Below, piece by piece: positions 48,739 through 58,130 of a stretch of 64,000 nt of DNA (within the stretch, counting starts at the first letter, position 1; each line of letters starts with the position of its first letter). The notes beneath the pieces are model-generated. The model was given only the letters and a program-made list of their open reading frames with translations. It was not told the origin of the DNA and searched no databases. The stretch covers positions 372,001-436,000 of the forward strand of contig NZ_JAANCN010000001.1 in the NCBI RefSeq assembly GCF_011326735.1. Reading direction: 5' to 3'. A program made the translations under genes and the position numbers. Origin of the DNA: Phycicoccus endophyticus (lineage in GTDB: Bacteria; Actinomycetota; Actinomycetes; Actinomycetales; Dermatophilaceae).

Positions 48739-49819
48739 CCGACGCCGCGTGGGACCCTGCCGCCGCGGCGAGCAGGAACGGAGCCGGGTCCTCCCTCAGG
48801 CCGCGCCCCATCGTCGCGAGCGGTACGGGGCTGCTCCGGAGGGCCTCGAGCAGGCCGTCGGCGGGAACCTCGACCGGGGTGAGCGCCGCGCGGGCGGTGC
48901 CGACCAGCTGGGCCAGCTGGGCCCGCACCCGCGCGTCGAGCTCCCGGTCCGGCAGCGTGGTCACCGGCACGTCCGCCGGGGCGAGCAGGGCCCGCCCGTA
49001 GGCGGTGGTGCTGTGGTGGCTGACCCCCCGGTGTCGTGCGCGCCGGTCGGCACCGGACACCCGCAGCGAGGCCACGCCGCGGCCCCCGAGGACGTCGGCC
49101 GCGTGCAGCGCCTCGGCGACGGCGACGCCCGAGTAGCCCCACCGCGTCCCGGTGCCGACGTTGCCCGGCCCCTGGGCCACGACGGCCACGTCCGCCCCGA
49201 GCACGTGCCGGGCGGCGAGCAGCCCCGTGTGCACGGTCACCGCATCGAGGTCGCCCCCGAAGGCCTGGCCGACGGTGATGCACGCGGCGAGCCAGCCGGC
49301 CGTGCGCAGGCCCGCGACGGCGCGCGAGAACGGCGCCGGGAGCGCCCCACCGTCGGTCATGACGTAGGCGACGGTGGCCTCTGGCCGCACCCGGCGGACG
49401 CCGGCGACGACGGCGGGCAGCGCGCTGTGCAGGTCGGCGACGACGACGGGCAGCCCGGCGAGGTCGTCGGCCTCGGCGAGCACCCGGTGGTGTGGGGACT
49501 CCTGCTCGTCCACGGCGAGCAGCATCTGCTGCATCGGGGTGTAGCGCGCCTTGACGATGTGGCCCGGCCCGGCCGGGGGGTCGGGGGGCAGGACGTCGGC
49601 CCGGGCGACGACGAAGGCCAGCCCTCCGGTACCCAGCCCGCGCAGCAGCGCCGAGGCGTTGAGCAGGACCCGCTCCCCGGGCTCCGGGACGCCGGTGACG
49701 GCCGAGTAGGCCATGGCCCGCACGTCGCCGGGCGTCTCCTCGAGGGCGACGGTGAGCTCCGCCGCCCCGGCCCAGCGGCGGACCTCCTCGACGACGGTCC
49801 CGGCACGCCACTGCATCAC
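48722..49819 (-). CDS. DUF3866 family protein
   Basis: A 365-residue protein of the actinobacterial DUF3866 family, function unknown. Typical segments are YSAVTGVPEPGERVLLNASALLRGLGTGG, HIVKARYTPMQQMLLAVDEQ, YVMTDGGALPAPFSRAVAGL and VVAQGPGNVGTGTRWGYSG. The last is a Gly-rich loop that might bind a phosphate or nucleotide, but this is a guess. The start is GTG 49819 (followed by ATG), 7 nt after TACGCT (minus, 49827-49832). It is divergent from pafB, with the two -10-like hexamers only 9 bp apart. The position next to pafB is conserved. Confidence 0.86.
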   Translation of the reverse strand: MMQWRAGTVVEEVRRWAGAAELTVALEETPGDVRAMAYSAVTGVPEPGERVLLNASALLRGLGTGGLAFVVARADVLPPDPPAGPGHIVKARYTPMQQMLLAVDEQESPHHRVLAEADDLAGLPVVVADLHSALPAVVAGVRRVRPEATVAYVMTDGGALPAPFSRAVAGLRTAGWLAACITVGQAFGGDLDAVTVHTGLLAARHVLGADVAVVAQGPGNVGTGTRWGYSGVAVAEALHAADVLGGRGVASLRVSGADRRARHRGVSHHSTTAYGRALLAPADVPVTTLPDRELDARVRAQLAQLVGTARAALTPVEVPADGLLEALRSSPVPLATMGRGLREDPAPFLLAAAAGSHAASVSARP

Positions 49820-49826
49820 GCCCGGC

Positions 49827-49847
49827 AGCGTAGCCGTCGGGTAGCGT
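49827..49847. promoter_or_regulatory. Back-to-back -10-like hexamers between DUF3866 and pafB
   Basis: TACGCT on the minus strand (49827-49832) and TAGCGT on the plus strand (49842-49847) lie 9 bp apart, each 7 nt from its start codon. The whole intergenic region is 35 bp, so two divergent leaderless promoters would share one short DNA segment. Confidence 0.5.
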
Positions 49848-49854
49848 CGTGCGG

Positions 49855-50865
49855 GTGAGCAGCGAGAACGGGGGCGCGCCGAGCGCGGCCCAGGTCAAGA
49901 CCGAGCGCCTGCTCAACCTCGTCCTCGTCCTGCTCTACGCACGGCGGCCGCTCGCGAAGGCCCAGATCCGCCGGCTCGTGCCGCAGTACGGTGCCTCGGC
50001 CTCGACCGAGGCGTTCGAGAGGATGTTCGAGAGGGACAAGGACGAGCTGCGCGAGCTCGGCATCCCGCTGGTCACCGAGGACATCGACGTCCTCTGGGAC
50101 GACGAGCCGGGCTACCGGATCCACCAGCGCGACTACGCCCTGCCCGACATCAGCTTCGAGCCCGACGAGCTCGCGGTGCTCGGGCTGGCCAGCCGCACCT
50201 GGGCCCAGGCCTCGCTCGCCGGGCCGGCCGCGCAGGCGCTGCGCAAGCTGCGGGCCGCCGGCGTCGAACGCGACGAGGCGGCCCTGATCGGCATCGAGCC
50301 CCGGCTGCGCACCGCCGAGCCCGCGTTCGACGCGGTCAAGGACGCGGTCCTACGCCGGCTCCCGGTGCGCTTCGACTACCGCCGGCCGGAGGCCGAGGCC
50401 CCGGCCGAGCGGCACGTGCAGCCGTGGTCGCTCGTGTCGTGGCGAGGGCACTGGTACCTCAACGCCTACGACGAGGACCGGCAGGCCCCCCGGGTCTTCC
50501 GGCTCTCCCGGATCACCGGCCCCGTCCGCCCGCACGGGCGCCCCGGGTCCTTCGAGGTCCCGGCGGACCACGAGCCCCGGGTCATGGCGGGCACCGTCGC
50601 GGCGTCCGGGGCGCAGTCACACCCCGCCGTGCTGCGGGTGCGGGCCGGGGCCGGGCACGTGCTGCGCCGACGGGCGCGCACCGTCCACGGAGGCGAGGAC
50701 GCCTGGTCCCGGGTCGAGCTGGACTACCGGGACCTGTGGGCCTTCGCCGACGAGGTCGCCGGCTACGGGCCGGACGTCGTCGTCGAGCAGCCCGGCGAGC
50801 TCGCCGCCGCCGTGCGGGAACGTCTCGCGGGCGCCGTGGCCGCACACGGGGCAGGGGCGTCCTGA
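49855..50865 (+). CDS. pafB: WYL-domain transcriptional regulator PafB
   Basis: A 336-residue regulator with an N-terminal winged helix ([25 protein letters not shown]), a middle coiled segment and a WYL domain (about 150-225; [32 protein letters not shown]). In mycobacteria PafB and PafC form a heterodimer that turns on the LexA/RecA-independent DNA-damage response when bound to single-stranded DNA. GTG 49855 is 7 nt after TAGCGT. The ORF also allows GTG 49849, which would disagree with that spacing. Its TGA shares one base with the pafC ATG. Confidence 0.93.
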   Translation: MSSENGGAPSAAQVKTERLLNLVLVLLYARRPLAKAQIRRLVPQYGASASTEAFERMFERDKDELRELGIPLVTEDIDVLWDDEPGYRIHQRDYALPDISFEPDELAVLGLASRTWAQASLAGPAAQALRKLRAAGVERDEAALIGIEPRLRTAEPAFDAVKDAVLRRLPVRFDYRRPEAEAPAERHVQPWSLVSWRGHWYLNAYDEDRQAPRVFRLSRITGPVRPHGRPGSFEVPADHEPRVMAGTVAASGAQSHPAVLRVRAGAGHVLRRRARTVHGGEDAWSRVELDYRDLWAFADEVAGYGPDVVVEQPGELAAAVRERLAGAVAAHGAGAS

Positions 50866-51857
50866 TGGCTTCCGCCCCGCAGGAGACCGCGACCGCTCGG
50901 CTGTCGCGCCTGCTGACGATGGTGCCTTGGCTGGTCAACCGCCAGGGCATCGACCTCGCCCAGGCGGCAGACGACCTCGGCGTCAGCACCGAGCAGCTCG
51001 AGGCCGACCTGCGTCTGCTCTTCCTCTGCGGCTACGGCCAGATGCCCGACGAGCTCATCGAGGCCGACTGGGAGGGCGGCCGGGTGTTCGTCGGCAACGC
51101 CGACTCCATCGCCCGCCCCCTGCGCCTCGGGGTCGACGAGGCGGTCACCCTCATCGTCGGCCTGCGGGCGCTGCGCGAGGTCCCGGGGCTCGACGAGCGC
51201 GACGCCGTGGACCGGGCGCTCGCCAAGCTCGAGGCCGCGGCCGGAGAGGCCGCCGCACCGGCCCAGCGCGTGCTCGCCGAGGTCGCCGACGGCGGCTCGC
51301 CCGAGCTGCTCGCCCGGGCCCGCCGGGCCGTCACGGACCGCCGCCGGGTGCACCTGCGCTACGTCGTGCCGGCCCGGGACGAGGCCACCGAGCGGGACGT
51401 CGACCCGATGCGCGTCGTCGGCATCGACGGCCAGTGGTACCTCGAGGGATGGTGCCACCGCGCCGAGGACACCCGGCTGTTCCGGATGGACCGGGTCGAG
51501 GAGCTCACCGTCCTCGACGTCGACGGCACCCCGCCGCCGCAGGCCACCGAGCGGGACCTGTCCGAGGGGACCTTCCGCCCCGGCGCGGACGACGTCTCGG
51601 TGACCCTGCGGCTGCTGCCCGGCGCCACCTGGGTGTCGGACTACTACGCCGTCGACGCGCTCGAGCAGGTCGCCGCGGCCGACGGGGGCGGCCAGCTCGT
51701 GCGGCTGCGGACGGCCGACACGGCCTGGCTGCGCCGGCTGCTGTGGCGCCTCGGTGGCCGTGGCTACGTCACCGACCCGCCCGAGGTCGTCGCCGAGGTC
51801 CACGACGGCGCGGCCGCGGCCCTGGCGGCCTACACCGACCAGGTCCCGGAGGGCTGA
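50865..51857 (+). CDS. pafC: WYL-domain transcriptional regulator PafC
   Basis: A 330-residue partner of PafB with the same architecture: winged helix ([29 protein letters not shown]), middle helices (about 85-150) and WYL domain ([29 protein letters not shown]). The C-terminal WCX-type domain ends near [19 protein letters not shown] 50865 overlaps the pafB stop (TGATG) and fits the family start; a longer upstream frame exists but is unsupported. A small membrane protein gene, then tatA, follow in the same direction. Confidence 0.93.
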   Translation: MASAPQETATARLSRLLTMVPWLVNRQGIDLAQAADDLGVSTEQLEADLRLLFLCGYGQMPDELIEADWEGGRVFVGNADSIARPLRLGVDEAVTLIVGLRALREVPGLDERDAVDRALAKLEAAAGEAAAPAQRVLAEVADGGSPELLARARRAVTDRRRVHLRYVVPARDEATERDVDPMRVVGIDGQWYLEGWCHRAEDTRLFRMDRVEELTVLDVDGTPPPQATERDLSEGTFRPGADDVSVTLRLLPGATWVSDYYAVDALEQVAAADGGGQLVRLRTADTAWLRRLLWRLGGRGYVTDPPEVVAEVHDGAAAALAAYTDQVPEG

Positions 51858-51860
51858 GCG

Positions 51861-52178
51861 GTGCTGCCCTGGTGGGGATGGCTGGCCCTCTGGGTCCTCC
51901 TGCTGCTCGGCGCCGGCCTCCTGGTCGGTCTGCAGGCCCGGCGGGCCTGGCGCAGCGGGCGAGCCCTGACCGCCGAGCTCGGGCGCGCCGGGCGTCTGGT
52001 CGAGGAGCTCGAGGCCGCCACCGCCGTGCGCCGCGACCTCCCGCCGCCGGGCACGGCCGTCACCCGCCGTCCGGACATCCTGCGGGAGGAGCTTCGGGCG
52101 CAGCGGGCCGCCGCCGCGAGCGAGCGGGAGGCCCGTCGGGCCGAGCGGATGCCACCCTGGTCCCAGCACGTACACTGA
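51861..52178 (+). CDS. Small membrane-anchored coiled-coil protein (unknown)
   Basis: A 105-residue protein with an N-terminal transmembrane helix ([20 protein letters not shown]), then a charged helical segment (about 25-60, predicted coiled coil with Arg/Glu/Ala) and a basic Arg/Ala-rich end. I recognise no family. It starts GTG 3 nt after pafC and ends 38 bp before tatA, so it is in the pafBC-tatAC transcription unit. The topology resembles small TatB-like or cell-envelope accessory proteins, but there is no sequence proof. Confidence 0.65.
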   Translation: MLPWWGWLALWVLLLLGAGLLVGLQARRAWRSGRALTAELGRAGRLVEELEAATAVRRDLPPPGTAVTRRPDILREELRAQRAAAASEREARRAERMPPWSQHVH

Positions 52179-52216
52179 CAGTGACTTCTTCACCCGACGC
52201 GGAAGGACACCCGACC

Positions 52217-52528
52217 ATGGGCCGAGGAATCTTCGAGGGATGGCACCTGGTCGTCCTCCTCGTCATCATCATCGCCCTGTTCGGTGCCAAGCGGCTCCCG
52301 GACGCGGCCCGCAGCCTCGGCCGCTCGATGCGTGTCTTCCGCTCCGAGGTCGACGAGATGAAGAAGGAGCACCAGGCCGACAAGTCCGAGGCGTCGAGCG
52401 AGACCGTGCGTGCCGAGCCGCTCACCCGGGACCGCTCCGTCGAGGACGTCGTCGCCTCGGACGCCGAGGGCAACGCCGTGCAGGAGAGGACGCCCCGGAC
52501 GGACAACCATTCGGGCCCGACTGCCTGA
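52217..52528 (+). CDS. tatA: Sec-independent protein translocase subunit TatA
   Basis: A 103-residue pore-forming component of the twin-arginine pathway, which exports folded proteins. The N-terminal helix ([22 protein letters not shown]) with the FGAKRLPD hinge, the amphipathic helix ([22 protein letters not shown]) and a disordered acidic tail are all present. ATG 52217 has AAGGA upstream. TACACT (52171-52176) inside the end of the preceding gene could be a promoter, 41 nt upstream. tatC follows directly. Confidence 0.94.
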   Translation: MGRGIFEGWHLVVLLVIIIALFGAKRLPDAARSLGRSMRVFRSEVDEMKKEHQADKSEASSETVRAEPLTRDRSVEDVVASDAEGNAVQERTPRTDNHSGPTA

Positions 52529-52549
52529 CGACCCGCAGCTCCACGACGC

Positions 52550-53365
52550 ATGGCGCGACGCCGCACCCCTCGTGACCCCGAGGGGCGGATGACCCTTGGG
52601 GAGCACTTCCGCGAGTTCCGCAACCGCCTCGTCAAGAGCGCCCTCGCGGTGGTGGTCGGCGGCGTCGTCGGGTGGATCGTCTACGACCCGCTGTACGACG
52701 TCCTGACCACTCCGATCAACGACTACATCGCGGCCCACCCCGATCGTGCGGAGGACATCAAGCTGACCCTCAGCGGGATCACCACCGCGTTCTCGCTGCA
52801 CTTCACGGTCGCGATCTTCGTCGGCCTCATCCTGGCCAGCCCGGTGTGGCTCTACCAGGTGTGGGCCTTCATCGTGCCGGGCCTGACCCGCAAGGAGAAG
52901 CGGACGGCGATGGCGTTCATCGGGGCGGCCGTCCCCCTCTTCCTCGGCGGGATCGCGCTGGCGCACTTCTCCCTCCCCCTGGTCATCGGGGTGCTGCTCG
53001 ACTTCACGCCGGCCGGGGCCGCCAACTTCCAGGCAGCCTCCGACTACATCAACTTCGTGACCCGCTTCAGCCTCGGGTTCGGGCTGGCGTTCCTGCTGCC
53101 CGTCTTCCTCGTCGCGCTCAACGTCGTCGGCCTGCTCCCGTCGCGGGCCATGATCAAGGCATGGCGGGTGGCTGTGGTGGCCATCGCGGTCTTCTCGGCG
53201 ATGATGATGCCCACCCCGGACCCCTACTCGATGTTCCTGCTCATGGGTCCGCTCGTCGCGCTCTACTTCGCAGCCATCGGGGTGTCCAGGCTGCTCGAAC
53301 GCCGCAAGAAGCAACAGCGCCCGGACTGGCTCGATGTCGACGACACCGAGGCCTCCGAGCTCTGA
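52550..53365 (+). CDS. tatC: Sec-independent protein translocase subunit TatC
   Basis: A 271-residue six-helix protein that binds the twin-arginine signal. GEHFREFRNRLVKSALAV begins helix 1 with the conserved Glu/Arg cytoplasmic cap, VWLYQVWAFIVPGLTRKEKR is the typical loop, and FGLAFLLPVFLVALNVVGL and FSAMMMPTPDPYSMFLLMGP are later helices. ATG 52550 gives the basic RRRTPRDPEGR prefix usual for actinobacterial TatC; ATG 52589 is the alternative. The C-terminal tail is charged and cytoplasmic. The next gene starts 7 bp downstream. Confidence 0.95.
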   Translation: MARRRTPRDPEGRMTLGEHFREFRNRLVKSALAVVVGGVVGWIVYDPLYDVLTTPINDYIAAHPDRAEDIKLTLSGITTAFSLHFTVAIFVGLILASPVWLYQVWAFIVPGLTRKEKRTAMAFIGAAVPLFLGGIALAHFSLPLVIGVLLDFTPAGAANFQAASDYINFVTRFSLGFGLAFLLPVFLVALNVVGLLPSRAMIKAWRVAVVAIAVFSAMMMPTPDPYSMFLLMGPLVALYFAAIGVSRLLERRKKQQRPDWLDVDDTEASEL

Positions 53366-53372
53366 GCCCGCC

Positions 53373-54257
53373 ATGACCCGTCTCGGGCTCGTCGTCAACC
53401 CGACCTCCGGGCGGGGCACCGGGGCCCGGCTCGGTGCCGTGGCTCTCACCCTCCTGCGGGCGGCGGGAGCCGACGTGCTCGACCTCTCCGCCGCAGACGC
53501 GGACGGGGCGCTGGAGCACGGGCGGGCCGCGGTGGCGCGGGGGGCGATCGACGCCCTCGTCGTCGTCGGTGGTGACGGCGTCGTCCACCTCGGCGCCAAC
53601 CTGTGCGCCGGGACCGGCGTGCCGCTCGGGGTGGTCGCCGCGGGTACCGGCAACGATGTCGCCCGCGCCCTCGGGCTGCCGGTCCTCGACGCCCACGAGG
53701 CGGTCGCCCGGGTCCTCGAGGGTCGGACCCGTGCGGTCGACGCCGCCCGCTCGGGGACGGGGGAGCGCACGCGGTGGTTCGTCGGCGTCCTCGCCGGGGG
53801 GTTCGACGCGGTGGTCAACGAGCGCGCCAACCGATGGCGCTGGCCCAGCGGGCCGACGCGGTACACGCTCGCCGTCGCCCGCGAGCTGCAGGTCTTCCGC
53901 CCGATCCGCTACACGCTGACCCTCGACGGCCACCGGCGCGAGACCGAGGCGATGCTCGTCGCCGTGGGCAACGGCCCGACCTACGGCGGCGGGATGCGGG
54001 TCCTGCCCGAGGCGTCCTTCGACGACGGCCTGCTCGACGTGCTCCTCCTGCACCGCATCCCCGTCACCGAGCTCCTGCGCGTCTTCCCCCGGGTCTTCAG
54101 CGGTGGCCATCTCGACCACCCCGCAGTGGAGGTGGTCCGGGCCCGCACCGTCGCCCTGGAGGCCACCGGCATCGTCGCCTACGCCGACGGTGAGCGCTTC
54201 GGGCCCCTGCCGCTCGAGCTGGAGGTCGTCCCGGGCGCGCTGTCGGTCCTCGTGTGA
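53373..54257 (+). CDS. Diacylglycerol kinase family lipid kinase
   Basis: A 294-residue DagK-type lipid kinase. LGLVVNPTSGRGTGARLG is the N-terminal nucleotide loop, VVVGGDGVVHLGANL the GGDG catalytic motif, and VAAGTGNDVARALGLP the third conserved motif, with the C-terminal beta domain ending near LPLELEVVPGALSVLV. Actinobacterial homologues (Rv2252-like) phosphorylate diacylglycerol or related lipids for phospholipid or mannoside recycling. It follows tatC by 7 bp and is probably part of that transcription unit. The substrate is inferred from the family. Confidence 0.88.
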   Translation: MTRLGLVVNPTSGRGTGARLGAVALTLLRAAGADVLDLSAADADGALEHGRAAVARGAIDALVVVGGDGVVHLGANLCAGTGVPLGVVAAGTGNDVARALGLPVLDAHEAVARVLEGRTRAVDAARSGTGERTRWFVGVLAGGFDAVVNERANRWRWPSGPTRYTLAVARELQVFRPIRYTLTLDGHRRETEAMLVAVGNGPTYGGGMRVLPEASFDDGLLDVLLLHRIPVTELLRVFPRVFSGGHLDHPAVEVVRARTVALEATGIVAYADGERFGPLPLELEVVPGALSVLV

Positions 54258-54278
54258 GGCCTGACGTAGCCTGAGGCC

Positions 54279-57086
54279 ATGGCCAGTCCCGCGGAGCGGT
54301 ATGCCGCCGCAGCGGCCCGCAACCGGCGCTCCCGGGCCGAGCTGGGGCGATTCACCGCGAGCCTCGACTTCCCTCTGGACGACTTCCAGCTACGCGCCTG
54401 CGAGGCGGTCGAGGAGGGCAAGGGCGTCCTCGTCGCGGCGCCGACGGGGGCCGGCAAGACCGTCGTCGGCGAGTTCGCGGTCCACCTCGGGCTGGCCACC
54501 GGCCGCAAGACGTTCTACACGACGCCGATCAAGGCGCTCTCGAACCAGAAGTACCACGACCTCGTGCGCCGCCACGGCGCCGAGCACGTCGGGCTGCTCA
54601 CCGGAGACTCGTCGGTCAACGGCGAGGCCCCCGTCGTCGTCATGACCACCGAGGTGCTGCGCAACATGATGTACGCAGGCTCCTCGACGCTCTCCGGGCT
54701 GGGGTTCGTCGTCATGGACGAGGTGCACTACCTCGCCGACCGCTTCCGCGGCGCCGTGTGGGAGGAGGTCATCATCCACCTGCCGGAGTCGGTGCAGGTG
54801 GTCTCCCTCTCGGCGACGGTGAGCAACGCCGAGGAGTTCGGTGCCTGGTTGGCCCAGGTGCGGGGCAACCACGAGGTCGTCGTGTCCGAGCACCGTCCGG
54901 TGCCGTTGTTCCAGCACATGCTCGTCGGGACGACGATGTTCGACCTCTTCGCCGGCAACCGGGTCAACCCCGACCTGCTGCACGCGATCCGAGGCGCCGA
55001 GCAACGCGGACGCTACGTCGAGGACGCCCGCCGCCTCGGTGGCGCGGGCGGGCGACGCGGCGGCCGTGGCCGGCGCGACCGCACCCCGCCGCGCGGCCCG
55101 GGCGGGGGAGGCGGGGGCCGCGGTTTCGCGCGGGGCAGCCGTCCCGGCGGCGGCGCCACCCGGGCCGAGGTCGTCGCCGACCTCGACCGCGAGGGGCTGC
55201 TCCCGGCGATCACGTTCATCTTCAGCCGGGCCGGCTGCGAGGCCGCGGTGGGCCAGCTGCTCGCCGCGGGCATCCGCCTCGTGCCCGACCGCGAGGGCGA
55301 CCGGATCCGTCGCCTCGTCGAGCAGCGGGTCGAGCCGCTCGCCGAGGAGGACCTCGGCGTGCTCGGCTACTGGGACTTCCTCGAGGGCCTCGGCCGCGGG
55401 TTCGCGGCGCACCACGCCGGGATGCTGCCGCTGTTCCGCGAGATCGTCGAGGAGCTGTTCACCGAGGGCCGGATCCGGGCCGTGTTCGCGACCGAGACCC
55501 TCGCCCTCGGCATCAACATGCCCGCGCGCACCGTGGTCCTGGAGAAGCTCGTCAAGTACAACGGCGAGGCGCACGTCGACATCACCCCGGCCGAGTACAC
55601 CCAGCTCACCGGGCGGGCGGGCCGCCGCGGCATCGACGTCGAGGGGCACGCCGTGGTCCAGTGGACCCGCGGGATGGACCCGATGGCCGTCGGCGGGCTG
55701 GCCTCCACCCGCACCTACCCGCTGCGCTCGAGCTTCCGGCCCACGTACAACATGGCGGTCAACCTCGTCGCCCAGGTCGGGCGTGAGGTCGCCCGCGAGG
55801 TGCTCGAGACCTCCTTCGCCCAGTTCCAGGCCGACCGGTCGGTCGTCGGGCTCTCGACCCAGCTGCGCAAGAACGCAGAGGCGCTGGAGGGCTACGCCGA
55901 GGCGATGCACTGCGACCTCGGGGACTTCCGCGAGTACGCCCGCATCCGGCGCGAGCTGGGCGACGCCGAGAAGGACGGCCGCAGGGCCCGCGCCGCCTCG
56001 CGCCGCGCCGAGGCCGCCGTCTCGCTGGAGCGGCTGCGCGTCGGTGACGTCATCCGGATCCCCGCCGGGCGGCGGGCGGGCTGGGCCGTCGTGGTGCAGC
56101 CCGCCCGCACCGCGAAGGGCACCCCCACCGGGCCAGGAGTCGTCACCGAGGACCACCAGTTCCGCCGGCTCACCCTCGTCGACGTGCCCGAGCCCGTCGA
56201 GGCCCAGGCGCACGTCACCGTGCCCCGGCAGTTCAACCCCAAGTCGCCGAAGTCCCGCCGCGACCTGGCCACCTCGCTACGGATCGCCACGCCGCGAGGC
56301 CTCGAGGACGCCCCGTCACGCCGGCACCGCACCGACCCCACGGCCGGCGACACCGAGCTCGTCGACCACCTGCGCCGCCAGCTGCGCGACCACCCCTGCC
56401 ACGAGTGCCCCAAGCGCGAGGACCACGCCCGCTGGGCCGAGCGCTGGTGGCGCCTGAGGCGCGAGACGACAGGGCTCCAGCGGCGCGTCGAGGGGCGCAC
56501 CAACACCGTCGCGCGCACCTTCGACCGGATCTGCGAGGCCCTGGAGTCCCTCGGCTACCTCGCCGAGCGTGGCACCGTCGTCACCGAGCGCGGTGAGCGC
56601 CTGCGGCGGCTCTACAGCGAGCGGGACCTCCTCGCCGCCGAGTGTCTGCGCCACGAAGTCTGGAAGCGCCTCGACGCCCCCGGGCTGGCGGCCGCGCTGT
56701 CGGCCCTCGTCCACGAGCCACGGCACGAGGAGGCCGACGTCTCCCCGCGGATGCCCACCGAGGACGTCGCGGAGGCCGTGCACGCCACGGAGCGGCTGTG
56801 GTCCCGGATCGAGGACCTCGAGACCGAGCACGACCTGCCGTCGACGTCGGTGCCCGACGGAGGGATGGCGTGGATGGTGCACCGCTGGGCCTCGGGTGGT
56901 CGGCTCGAGGACGTCCTGCGTGGCCAGGACATGGCCGCCGGGGACTTCGTGCGCCGGTGCAAGCAGCTCGTCGACCTCCTTGACCAGGTGGCCGACGCCG
57001 CCGGCGACGCCGAGCTGCGGCGCACGGCGCGGCGGGCGGTCGACGCGGTGATGCGCGGGGTGGTCGCCGCCGACCGGCTGGACTGA
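54279..57086 (+). CDS. helY: DEAD/DEAH-box RNA helicase HelY (Ski2/Mtr4-like)
   Basis: A 935-residue superfamily 2 helicase. Walker A is APTGAGKT (54-61), DEVH (147-150) is Walker B, SAT is the motif III triad (178-180), and ETLALGINMPART and YTQLTGRAGRRGID are motifs V and VI. A C-terminal DSHCT region ends near RRAVDAVMRGVVAADRL. Between the RecA domains is an unusual Arg/Gly-rich insert (251-295; RRGGRGRRD, GGGGGG). HPCHECP and nearby Cys/His (about 705-715) may be a metal site. It is conserved downstream of tatC (Rv2092c). The ATG is 6 nt after TAGCCT (54267-54272). Confidence 0.94.
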   Translation: MASPAERYAAAAARNRRSRAELGRFTASLDFPLDDFQLRACEAVEEGKGVLVAAPTGAGKTVVGEFAVHLGLATGRKTFYTTPIKALSNQKYHDLVRRHGAEHVGLLTGDSSVNGEAPVVVMTTEVLRNMMYAGSSTLSGLGFVVMDEVHYLADRFRGAVWEEVIIHLPESVQVVSLSATVSNAEEFGAWLAQVRGNHEVVVSEHRPVPLFQHMLVGTTMFDLFAGNRVNPDLLHAIRGAEQRGRYVEDARRLGGAGGRRGGRGRRDRTPPRGPGGGGGGRGFARGSRPGGGATRAEVVADLDREGLLPAITFIFSRAGCEAAVGQLLAAGIRLVPDREGDRIRRLVEQRVEPLAEEDLGVLGYWDFLEGLGRGFAAHHAGMLPLFREIVEELFTEGRIRAVFATETLALGINMPARTVVLEKLVKYNGEAHVDITPAEYTQLTGRAGRRGIDVEGHAVVQWTRGMDPMAVGGLASTRTYPLRSSFRPTYNMAVNLVAQVGREVAREVLETSFAQFQADRSVVGLSTQLRKNAEALEGYAEAMHCDLGDFREYARIRRELGDAEKDGRRARAASRRAEAAVSLERLRVGDVIRIPAGRRAGWAVVVQPARTAKGTPTGPGVVTEDHQFRRLTLVDVPEPVEAQAHVTVPRQFNPKSPKSRRDLATSLRIATPRGLEDAPSRRHRTDPTAGDTELVDHLRRQLRDHPCHECPKREDHARWAERWWRLRRETTGLQRRVEGRTNTVARTFDRICEALESLGYLAERGTVVTERGERLRRLYSERDLLAAECLRHEVWKRLDAPGLAAALSALVHEPRHEEADVSPRMPTEDVAEAVHATERLWSRIEDLETEHDLPSTSVPDGGMAWMVHRWASGGRLEDVLRGQDMAAGDFVRRCKQLVDLLDQVADAAGDAELRRTARRAVDAVMRGVVAADRLD

Positions 57087-57099
57087 GCGCCCGGCGGTC

Positions 57100-58044
57100 T
57101 CAGGCGAGCCCGAGCGCCGTGAGCAGCCGCCCGACGGGGTTCTCCAGGCCGTAGCGGGCCGTGAGCTCGTCGAGGGCCATCCGGTCGGCCACCTGCGCGG
57201 GCAGTGCCAGGTCGAGCTGCGGGACCGGGGCGTCGCGGACGACCCGCACGACGCGCGGCGCCACGTCGAGGTAGTCCGCGGCCGCCTCGAGGTTGCTGCG
57301 GCGCGCCCCCCGGATCGCGGGGTCGCCCTGCGCGACGGCGCGGCGCAGGGCGGCCAGCGACCCGTACTCCGTGACCAGGGCCGATGCCGTCTTGTCCCCG
57401 ATGCCCTTGACGCCGGGCAGGCCGTCGCTCGTGTCACCCCGCAGCACCGACATGTCGAGGTAGGCGTCGCCGTTCGGGACGCCGTACCGCTCGCGCAGGA
57501 AGGCCTCGGTGACGACGTCCGGCTCCCGCACGCCCCCCTTGCCCGTGTAGAGCACCCGGACGGCGTGCGCGTCGTCGACGAGCTGGAGCAGGTCGCGGTC
57601 ACCGGTGACGATGTCGACGGGCATCACCCCGTGGTTGCGGGTCGCGAGCGTGCCGATGACGTCGTCGGCCTCGTGGTCGGCCGCGCCGACGCGGGCCAGG
57701 CCGACGGCGGCCAGTGCCTCGCGGATCACCGGGACCTGCGGGGTGAGGTCCTGCGGGCTCTCCTCGACGGCGTCCGAGCCCTCGGTGAGCCGGTGGGTCT
57801 TGTACGTCGGGAGCAGGTCGACCCGCCACTGCGGGCGCCACGCCTCGTCCCAGCAGGCGGCGAGGTGCGTGGGCCGGTGGGCCGTGAGCAGGGTGGAGAG
57901 CATGTCGAGGAAGCCGCGCACGGCGTTCGTCGGCGCCTCGCCCGTGCTGCCGCGCCGGTCTGGGACCCCGTAGAACGCCCGGAAGTACAGCGACGCGGAG
58001 TCCAGGAGCATCAGCCTCGGCAGGCGTCCTTCGTCCGGCGGCAT
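57100..58044 (-). CDS. 5'-3' exonuclease (PolI-type FEN domain)
   Basis: A 314-residue stand-alone 5' nuclease related to the N-terminal domain of DNA polymerase I. LMLLDSASLYFRAFYGVPD has the first metal Asp, EADDVIGTLA and VTGDRDLLQLV carry the acidic cluster, and SDGLPGVKGIGDKTASALV is the helix-hairpin-helix DNA-binding element. It probably acts in RNA-primer or flap processing. ATG 58044 is 7 nt after TAGGCT (minus, 58052-58057), so I prefer it to the GTG at 58080, which would add 12 residues. It is divergent from lrp, and converges on helY. Confidence 0.92.
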   Translation of the reverse strand: MPPDEGRLPRLMLLDSASLYFRAFYGVPDRRGSTGEAPTNAVRGFLDMLSTLLTAHRPTHLAACWDEAWRPQWRVDLLPTYKTHRLTEGSDAVEESPQDLTPQVPVIREALAAVGLARVGAADHEADDVIGTLATRNHGVMPVDIVTGDRDLLQLVDDAHAVRVLYTGKGGVREPDVVTEAFLRERYGVPNGDAYLDMSVLRGDTSDGLPGVKGIGDKTASALVTEYGSLAALRRAVAQGDPAIRGARRSNLEAAADYLDVAPRVVRVVRDAPVPQLDLALPAQVADRMALDELTARYGLENPVGRLLTALGLA

Positions 58045-58130
58045 GGCGGTGAGCCTACGCGCGGCGTCCACGGGGTCCACCTCGTGGCGCGGCCTGGGCC
58101 CCTCGGAGGGCCCCGGTTACGCTGGCGCCC

